Shown piece by piece: positions 1 through 4,344 of a stretch of 7,046 nt of DNA. Origin of the DNA: Spirochaetia bacterium (GTDB lineage Bacteria > Spirochaetota > Spirochaetia > Sphaerochaetales > Sphaerochaetaceae); NCBI GenBank assembly GCA_009929055.1, contig SABI01000127.1, forward strand, positions 1 to 7,046. Reading direction: 5' to 3'. Made by a program: the position numbers and the translations under genes. Below the pieces are notes generated by a model. That model worked only from the letters and a program-made list of their open reading frames with translations. It made no database searches and was not told the DNA's origin. Within the stretch, counting starts at the first letter, position 1. Each line of letters starts with the position of its first letter.

Positions 1-479
1 CCTTCTCCCCTTGTCCCCTTCATTCCCCCTTGCTGCCTTGAAAGGTGAGTCCATTTTCTTTTGAGTCGAGGAAGGGAGTACATAGCCCTTGCCAACTCTA
101 CTTGCAAGGAGGCCTCTTTTGTAGTTGCTCTATTACTGAATATCTGCAAGATTACTTCTTGGCGATCAATTACTGCTACATCTAATAGCTCTTCGAGGTT
201 TCGCTGCTGTCTAGGGGATATGTCAGTATCAAATATGATGCAATCAATTTCTAACCTCTCAACGTCAGAAATAAGCTCTTCAATCTTTCCTTTCCCAATG
301 AGGGTAGATGGGGTGATTGATGAAAGGTGTACAATAATCGTTTGTATGATATCAGAGCCCATCGTTGAGACGAGGGATATCATTTCTTGCTTTTTTATCT
401 CTAATCGTGACTCTTGTTCATGGTGAAGATCTATGACGATAATCATACTCTTAATAACTTGCGAAGTTGTTTCAATCAA
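1..479 (-). CDS. hflX: GTPase HflX, N-terminal part (runs off the left edge)
   Basis: HflX is a ribosome-associated GTPase that splits stalled or stressed ribosomes in the cytoplasm. About 159 residues are visible: the whole HflX-specific N-terminal domain and the first part of the linker to the G domain. Diagnostic segments in order are IGKGKIEEL, SPRQQRNLEELL, VIDRQEVILQIF, the run from NRATTKEASLQVELA to YSLPRL, and WTHLSRQQGG followed by GTRGEG. These match the family closely. The GTP-binding motifs lie beyond base 1. The start is uncertain: reading back from the conserved region, the only ordinary start codon before an in-frame TGA (500-498) is the TTG at 479-477, which has no Shine-Dalgarno sequence close to it. 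An ATC at 491-489 lies 10 nt after a good GGAG, and an ATG at 501-499 is in another frame. The ATG at 446-444 would shorten the domain. The gene diverges from ychF. Family assignment is firm; the start is not. Confidence 0.93.
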   Translation of the reverse strand, partial: MIETTSQVIKSMIIVIDLHHEQESRLEIKKQEMISLVSTMGSDIIQTIIVHLSSITPSTLIGKGKIEELISDVERLEIDCIIFDTDISPRQQRNLEELLDVAVIDRQEVILQIFSNRATTKEASLQVELARAMYSLPRLKRKWTHLSRQQGGMKGTRGE

Positions 480-501
480 TGTGTTTTCGATGTTTTTTCA
501 T

Positions 502-506
502 CTCCT
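502..506 (-). promoter_or_regulatory. Shine-Dalgarno AGGAG upstream of hflX
   Basis: AGGAG is read at 506-502 on the minus strand. It directly abuts an ATG (501-499), leaving no spacer, and that ATG opens only a 9-codon frame ending in TGA at 474-472. In the hflX frame the first plausible codon downstream is ATC at 491-489, 10 nt away. The element therefore marks the translation start region without settling which codon is used. Confidence 0.5.
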
Positions 507-514
507 ATATTAAA

Positions 515-543
515 ACTATAGAAAGTGTTATCGTAAGAGTCAA
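515..543 (-). promoter_or_regulatory. sigma70-type promoter for hflX
   Basis: On the minus strand a -35 hexamer TTGACT (543-538) is followed by a 17-nt spacer and a -10 hexamer TATAGT (520-515). Each differs from consensus at one position and the spacing is optimal. Transcription should begin near 508, which leaves a very short leader that starts just before the GGAG. The spacer also contains the likely -35 region of the opposite ychF promoter. No transcript data are available; the call rests on hexamer match and spacing. Confidence 0.7.
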
Positions 544-556
544 TATATGTTATACT
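528..556 (+). promoter_or_regulatory. extended -10 promoter for ychF
   Basis: TATACT at 551-556 is preceded by TG and one base (548-550), giving the extended -10 form TGnTATACT. The matching -35 position (528-533, TTATCG, 17-nt spacer) is a poor match, as is usual when an extended -10 is present. The predicted start near 563 gives a leader of about 28 nt. The stretch just after the -10 (CAGCCGGC, 557-564) is unusually GC-rich for this sequence. The promoter overlaps the hflX promoter on the other strand. Confidence 0.65.
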
Positions 557-590
557 CAGCCGGCATAAATATTGAATAAGAGAGGAATTC

Positions 591-1697
591 ATGGGTTTAA
601 ATTGTGGTATCGTTGGCCTTCCGAATGTGGGCAAATCAACAATCTTTTCAGCACTATCTTCTGCACCCGCAGAGGCTGCTAATTATCCGTTTTGTACGAT
701 TGATCCAAATATTGGAATGGTAAGTGTTCCAGATCAGAGACTTGAAAAAATTACTGAACTCATTCCTACAGCAAAGGTAATTCCTGCAACTGTAGAATTT
801 GTAGATATTGCAGGCTTAGTCGCAGGAGCAAGCAAAGGGGAAGGATTGGGCAACCGCTTTTTAGCCTCAATCAGAGAAGTTGGAGTTCTTGTCCATGTTG
901 TCAGATGCTTTGAGAACCCAGATATTATCCATGTAAATAATAAAATAGACCCTAAAAATGATATTGAAATTATCGACATAGAACTAGCTTTAGCTGATCT
1001 AGAGAGTGTTGAAAAGCGATATAATAAAGTTGTTAAATCTTCTAGAGTCGATAAAGAGAGTGCAAAAATTGCCCTCGTAATGACCCCTTTACTAGAGAAA
1101 ATGAAAGAAGCTCTTTCACAAGGAAAAGGGGTAAGAAGTCTTGATTTAAGTGAAGAAGAGAATGCTCTTATTTACGACATGCACCTCATTACAACTAAGC
1201 CCACTATCTATGTATGTAATGTTGATGAAGATACCATTAATACAGAAAATGAATTTGTGAATATAGTAAGGGAAATAGCTACCTCTCGCGGTGCTGAAAC
1301 AGTAGTGATTTGTGGAAAAATTGAAGCTGAAATTGCTTCCCTTGAAACTGAAGAAGAACGAATAGAGTTTCTAGAGGCGGTTGGTTTAACAGAGTCTGGC
1401 TTGCATCAACTCATTAGAAGTGGGTACCGAACACTAGGATTACGAACCTTTTTTACTGCTGGTAGTGATGAAAATAGAGCATGGACAATTAATGCTGGAG
1501 ATAAAGCTCCACAAGCTGCTGGAGTTATCCACACAGACTTTGAAAAAGGGTTTATTAAAGCAGAAGTCTACTCATGTGAAGATTTGTTTATCTACAAAAG
1601 TGAACAAAAAGTAAAAGAAATGGGAAAATTCCGCCTTGAAGGGAAACAATATGTTGTTCAAGATGGAGATGTTATGCACTTTAGGTTCAATAACTAA
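591..1697 (+). CDS. ychF: redox-regulated ATPase YchF (Obg family, OLA1-like)
   Basis: YchF is a cytoplasmic, ribosome-associated P-loop NTPase of the Obg group that, unlike its GTPase relatives, prefers ATP. Full length at 368 residues (E. coli about 363). The P-loop GLPNVGKS is at residues 9-16, followed by NYPFCTIDPN (31-40) with the family threonine. The Walker B/G3 motif DIAGLV is at 72-77 and leads into a GASKGEGLGN loop. The G4 position reads NVDE (210-213) instead of NKxD, the substitution that relaxes guanine specificity. An alpha-helical insertion spans about 125-195, and the C-terminal TGS-like domain (about 284-367) includes RAWTI, APQAAGVIHTDFEKGFI and DGDVMHFRFN. The ATG is preceded by AGAGGA (581-586) with a 4-nt gap. 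The gene appears to be a single-gene unit: divergent from hflX and convergent with the lipoprotein gene. No missing residues were seen. Confidence 0.97.
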   Translation: MGLNCGIVGLPNVGKSTIFSALSSAPAEAANYPFCTIDPNIGMVSVPDQRLEKITELIPTAKVIPATVEFVDIAGLVAGASKGEGLGNRFLASIREVGVLVHVVRCFENPDIIHVNNKIDPKNDIEIIDIELALADLESVEKRYNKVVKSSRVDKESAKIALVMTPLLEKMKEALSQGKGVRSLDLSEEENALIYDMHLITTKPTIYVCNVDEDTINTENEFVNIVREIATSRGAETVVICGKIEAEIASLETEEERIEFLEAVGLTESGLHQLIRSGYRTLGLRTFFTAGSDENRAWTINAGDKAPQAAGVIHTDFEKGFIKAEVYSCEDLFIYKSEQKVKEMGKFRLEGKQYVVQDGDVMHFRFNN

Positions 1698-1705
1698 CCT
1701 TTTTT
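1683..1705 (+). terminator. small hairpin plus T-run at the end of ychF
   Basis: AGGTT (1683-1687) pairs with AACCT (1696-1700) around an 8-nt loop that holds the ychF stop codon's first base, and T residues run from 1700 to 1705. The stem is only 5 bp with two G-C pairs, so it is weak for an intrinsic terminator. The position, immediately at the stop codon of a gene that faces another gene 6 bp away, fits termination. The T-run itself forms part of the last codon of the opposite gene. Confidence 0.35.
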
Positions 1706-2426
1706 ACCAATACGCAGAAAAAGTAATAGGGGCACTAAGTAAGAGAATATCTATGAGGTGAATATCAAAACGTACCACGTTTTTTCCCTCTAATATACCA
1801 CCGTCTTGACTTTTAATAGCTTTTGGTGCGGTGAGTCTAAGAGATATAACACTCTCACTTATTGCACTAGGCCCCTCTTCTCCTAGGATGTAGCTAATCA
1901 TCTCATAATACTCATCTTCACTCATCCCTTCATTATAGAGGGGGCCAAATGTTTCAAAGTTCTCATCTGCAAGAAAAGGGACGATACGGGTAAGTTCAGG
2001 ATAGTTGTTAAGGTCAAGATAGAAATTAAGAGACTGAGTATTCCCATTTGTTTCTAAAGATAATAATGATTGGTTTTCTCTTTTGTTAAGATCTTTTAAT
2101 AATTCGTTCAAGCTTGAGAAAGTAAAATCAATAAAATAGGAATTATCATTTAATTTAAGGGCAGAGACTTGAGAAGTACTTCCTGCTTTATCAAGTTCAC
2201 ATACAAAATCATCTACAGAAGTTTCTAGAATCGGTTTAGGATTTACCTCTTCACTAAAAGGTTGAAAGTCTTCAAGGACAGCTACAAAGAATTCACTTAC
2301 ACTTAAGTCAGTTGTTGCCCATCCATTTTGCCCTGCCCCTAAGGATATTCCTTGCTGCATCACACAACTGGTTGAGAGTATGAGCGTTGCTATAGTGAGT
2401 GCTAACATATTTCTAATAAATTTCAT
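1704..2426 (-). CDS. uncharacterised lipoprotein
   Basis: A 240-residue protein that I cannot assign to a named family. Residues 1-20 form a lipoprotein signal peptide: positive start (K2, R5), hydrophobic core (LALTIATLIL) and then STS before Cys21. This lipobox is looser than Leu-Ala-Gly-Cys, with Leu at -4, as spirochaetal lipoproteins often show. The acylated Cys21 would anchor the protein in a membrane facing the periplasm or the surface. The mature part opens with a GWATTDLSVSEFF segment. It then looks alternately beta-rich and helical, with NFYLDLNNYPEL near 134-145, an acidic segment SEDEYYEM near 169-176, and a C-terminal block from VISLRLTAPKAI to a terminal Trp240. A second cysteine is at 76. 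The start is supported by AAGGA (2437-2433) 6 nt upstream. It lies 63 bp after the radical SAM gene on the same strand, probably co-transcribed. Confidence 0.8.
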   Translation of the reverse strand: MKFIRNMLALTIATLILSTSCVMQQGISLGAGQNGWATTDLSVSEFFVAVLEDFQPFSEEVNPKPILETSVDDFVCELDKAGSTSQVSALKLNDNSYFIDFTFSSLNELLKDLNKRENQSLLSLETNGNTQSLNFYLDLNNYPELTRIVPFLADENFETFGPLYNEGMSEDEYYEMISYILGEEGPSAISESVISLRLTAPKAIKSQDGGILEGKNVVRFDIHLIDILLLSAPITFSAYW

Positions 2427-2457
2427 ATCTAATCCTTATATCTTGTTGTCTTAAGTA

Positions 2458-2486
2458 ATACTAAATGAATACTTAACTGGTTTCAA
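2458..2486 (-). promoter_or_regulatory. possible weak internal promoter before the lipoprotein gene
   Basis: In the 63-bp gap on the minus strand, TTGAAA (2486-2481, five of six consensus bases) is followed by a 17-nt spacer and TAGTAT (2463-2458, four of six). A start near 2451 would give a leader of about 25 nt. In sequence this AT-rich such a match can arise by chance, so it is a candidate only. No terminator hairpin was seen in the gap, so read-through from the upstream gene is also expected. Confidence 0.28.
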
Positions 2487-2489
2487 TAA

Positions 2490-4130
2490 TTAGTTATCTA
2501 ATACATTAAAGAAAATTTGTCCATTTGAGGCATAGAGGTAATATTCTTTTTCCTTTCCTTTGTCCTTATATCTATCATAAAACCACGTTACGCTATGATT
2601 ATCTAACAGAGCTAAAGCCTCGGGCTCATATGAAAGAGCCACTACTGGATTCTCACCTGTCTCCTGTAAGTAGCTAATACCTTGGTGCATTTCAATGTAG
2701 CTAAGGACGATTGGCAGTAAGTGAGAAAGTCTATACTCTTTATAGATACGATTGATAAACATATCTTGAACCTCATAGGTATCATCATCACTTGAAATAT
2801 GTTCCTCAACAAGAAAAGAGGCAAAAAGAATGAAGAATCTTGAAGCACTCAATTGTAGGGGAGTGAGCATAATATGGAACCACATAACAGCATTACCCTT
2901 CGTATAAAAGATATCGCATGCCTCTTTTACTAATAGAGCCTTTTGGATATCTGTTTTACTCATTGAATCACTTTCAATGAGTTCATAAGGAGTATGTGTT
3001 TGATAATCAAGGGCAAATTGATCTTTTCTATCATAAAGCTCTGTTCCAGGAAGGAGCGAGAGGAGAAAGATATCTATATTACTTGGTCTTAGTGAAAGAG
3101 TGTAATCAATACTCTCTAAGAAAGACTCATAGGTATCTCCTGGGAGCCCTATAATCAAATCAAGTCCAAATACAACATCAAAGGTGTGTAAGAGTCCTAT
3201 CTTTTCTTTAAAAAGGATTGGATCAAAGAGTCTATTAATCCCTTTTAAAACGGCCACATTGCTACTTTGAAGTCCTATTTGAAGTGAACAATAGAGCTCA
3301 CCAAATAATCGAGCACTCTCAGTAGTTAATAATTCGGCCCTAATTTCAAATGTATAGTGAATATCTGATGGACTTTTTTGGACAAGAAAGGTGAGTAGGT
3401 CAACAGTTCTTTGCTTAGACATATTAAATGTTGGGTCTAATACAAACACATGCTCTACTTTGCTATTAATAATCGCATCGAGTTCTTTCTCAATTCGCTC
3501 AAACTGATACGTCCTTACACTTCTTGTCCCTTTTGATTCAAAACAAAAAGCACAATGGTAAGGGCACCCTCTTGTAAGTTCCCACAAAATTCCAGAGTAC
3601 TTTTTTAGATTAACACTTTTATGTAAGAGTACTGAATGAAGTTTGCTCAGGTCATTAGGATAAGAAATAGTCGCTAGGTTGCTTTCTTTTGTATAAATCC
3701 CATCTCCTTCAATAATCTCTTTGTTTAGCCATTTCTTTAGAGCAACTCTCGTACTCTCTTCCCCTTCCCCTAAAATGAGAAAAGAACACCCGAGTGTAAT
3801 TAATTCATCCGGATGGGCAATTGTCTCTGGCCCTCCGGCAAAGAGAGTTGTATGGGGGGAATGGGTTTTGAAGGCTTTTAAAAATGAGTTCATCCATTCT
3901 CTATTAAAAAGATAGATAGAAAGGCCCATTATATCGATGTTCTTTTTAGCAAGAGTACGGGCGATTGCTTCTGGATCATCTCTATCAATATAATAGTGAG
4001 TATGAACGAGGGAAGTCTCTTTCTCGATTTCCTTATCATCTAACAGAGATACATAGATAGCTAAAGATCCTAGAGGGAAAGCGAGATGACTTTTTTCAAT
4101 AGAGGCTGCTACAAGATATAGATTGACCAT
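2490..4130 (-). CDS. B12-binding domain radical SAM protein, substrate unknown
   Basis: A 546-residue cytoplasmic enzyme of the cobalamin-binding radical SAM class, which uses a [4Fe-4S] cluster to cleave S-adenosylmethionine and start radical chemistry. The N-terminal Rossmann-like B12-type domain (about 1-145) shows FPLGSLAIYVSLL (18-30), DIMGLSIY (66-73), FAGGPE (97-102) and ILGEGEE (119-125). No DxHxxG base-off histidine motif is present. The radical SAM core (about 180-365) carries the cluster motif CPYHCAFC, with C189, C193 and C196. It continues with FVLDPTFN (228-235), FEIRAE (261-266), LQIGLQSS (283-290), GLDLIIGLPGDT (322-333) and a closing LLPGTELY. The last 170 residues form a mainly helical extension, possibly DUF4080-like, which I hold loosely. 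ATG 4130 is the only start after an in-frame TAA at 4145-4143. The Shine-Dalgarno (AAGAAGAG, 4144-4137) is weak, and the start overlaps an upstream ORF as TAATG. The specific reaction cannot be inferred. Confidence 0.9.
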   Translation of the reverse strand: MVNLYLVAASIEKSHLAFPLGSLAIYVSLLDDKEIEKETSLVHTHYYIDRDDPEAIARTLAKKNIDIMGLSIYLFNREWMNSFLKAFKTHSPHTTLFAGGPETIAHPDELITLGCSFLILGEGEESTRVALKKWLNKEIIEGDGIYTKESNLATISYPNDLSKLHSVLLHKSVNLKKYSGILWELTRGCPYHCAFCFESKGTRSVRTYQFERIEKELDAIINSKVEHVFVLDPTFNMSKQRTVDLLTFLVQKSPSDIHYTFEIRAELLTTESARLFGELYCSLQIGLQSSNVAVLKGINRLFDPILFKEKIGLLHTFDVVFGLDLIIGLPGDTYESFLESIDYTLSLRPSNIDIFLLSLLPGTELYDRKDQFALDYQTHTPYELIESDSMSKTDIQKALLVKEACDIFYTKGNAVMWFHIMLTPLQLSASRFFILFASFLVEEHISSDDDTYEVQDMFINRIYKEYRLSHLLPIVLSYIEMHQGISYLQETGENPVVALSYEPEALALLDNHSVTWFYDRYKDKGKEKEYYLYASNGQIFFNVLDN

Positions 4131-4216
4131 TACTGACTCTTCTTATTACCAAAGAGGGCTAGTTCTCTTTCATTCATGAGCGTATTAAGGATACCATTTG
4201 TCATATTTTGATTCAT
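4130..4216 (-). CDS. possible 28-codon leader ORF upstream of the radical SAM gene
   Basis: From ATG 4216 the frame encodes 28 residues, starting MNQNMTNGIL and ending LALFGNKKSQ, with no recognisable family. Its TAA overlaps the ATG of the radical SAM gene (TAATG), the arrangement that favours translational coupling. The same frame opens farther upstream at 4312, but that start lies before the predicted promoter and would not be transcribed from it. The predicted transcript start (about 4218) falls within 1-3 nt of ATG 4216, so translation would be essentially leaderless. No Shine-Dalgarno is visible. It may instead be a chance open frame. Confidence 0.35.
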   Translation of the reverse strand: MNQNMTNGILNTLMNERELALFGNKKSQ

Positions 4217-4224
4217 TTCACAAT

Positions 4225-4252
4225 AGTGTATTGAAAACAGTTTTACTGTCAA
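4225..4252 (-). promoter_or_regulatory. sigma70-type promoter for the radical SAM/lipoprotein unit
   Basis: On the minus strand a perfect TTGACA (4252-4247) is followed by a 16-nt spacer and TACACT (4230-4225, four of six consensus bases). Transcription would start near 4218 and read into the 28-codon ORF and the radical SAM gene. The spacer is one base shorter than optimal. Part of the -35 and spacer forms a small dyad described separately. Confidence 0.6.
4237..4249. repeat. small dyad in the leftward promoter spacer
   Basis: ACAGT (4237-4241) and ACTGT (4245-4249) are perfect reverse complements around TTT. The dyad overlaps the inner half of the leftward -35 hexamer and the adjoining spacer, a usual position for a repressor site. 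A 5-bp half-site is short enough to arise by chance, and no regulator gene is present in the window. Confidence 0.3.
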
Positions 4253-4261
4253 TCGTTGACA
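4247..4261. promoter_or_regulatory. inverted repeat formed by two back-to-back -35 hexamers
   Basis: TGTCAA, TCG, TTGACA reads as a perfect 6+6 bp inverted repeat with a 3-bp centre. Each arm is a consensus -35 hexamer, one for the leftward radical SAM unit and one for topA. Two polymerases could not occupy both at once. The same symmetry could also be a site for a dimeric regulator; the sequence alone cannot separate the two readings. Confidence 0.6.
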
Positions 4262-4284
4262 AAACATCATTGAGTACCTATAAC
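4256..4284 (+). promoter_or_regulatory. near-consensus sigma70 promoter for topA
   Basis: A perfect TTGACA (4256-4261), an exactly 17-nt spacer and TATAAC (4279-4284, five of six consensus bases) make this the best promoter match in the window. Transcription should start near 4291, giving a leader of about 54 nt before the topA ATG. The region after the -10 is AT-rich. Confidence 0.75.
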
Positions 4285-4344
4285 TGTTACTCATGCACTC
4301 ATTAAAACTCAATTAAGAGTTCTTGGGTAGAAGGAAAGAAGAAA

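Noticed and set aside
61..426. Plus-strand open frame of 121 codons at the left end
   Set aside because: It lies entirely antisense to the conserved HflX N-terminal domain, and its translation is Ser/Ile/Cys-rich with no family features.
581..590. GAATTC just before the ychF start as a cloning scar
   Set aside because: A single 6-bp restriction site is expected by chance, and it sits in a natural-looking leader with an ordinary Shine-Dalgarno.
734..979. Minus-strand open frame inside ychF
   Set aside because: It is a shadow of the strongly conserved YchF G-domain region with no ribosome site.
3721..3915. Plus-strand open frame inside the radical SAM gene
   Set aside because: It is antisense to the B12-type domain motifs and has no independent start signals.
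4217..4312. Upstream extension of the 28-codon ORF to an ATG at 4312 (60 codons)
   Set aside because: This part lies upstream of the predicted leftward promoter, overlaps both promoters, and its translation looks unstructured.
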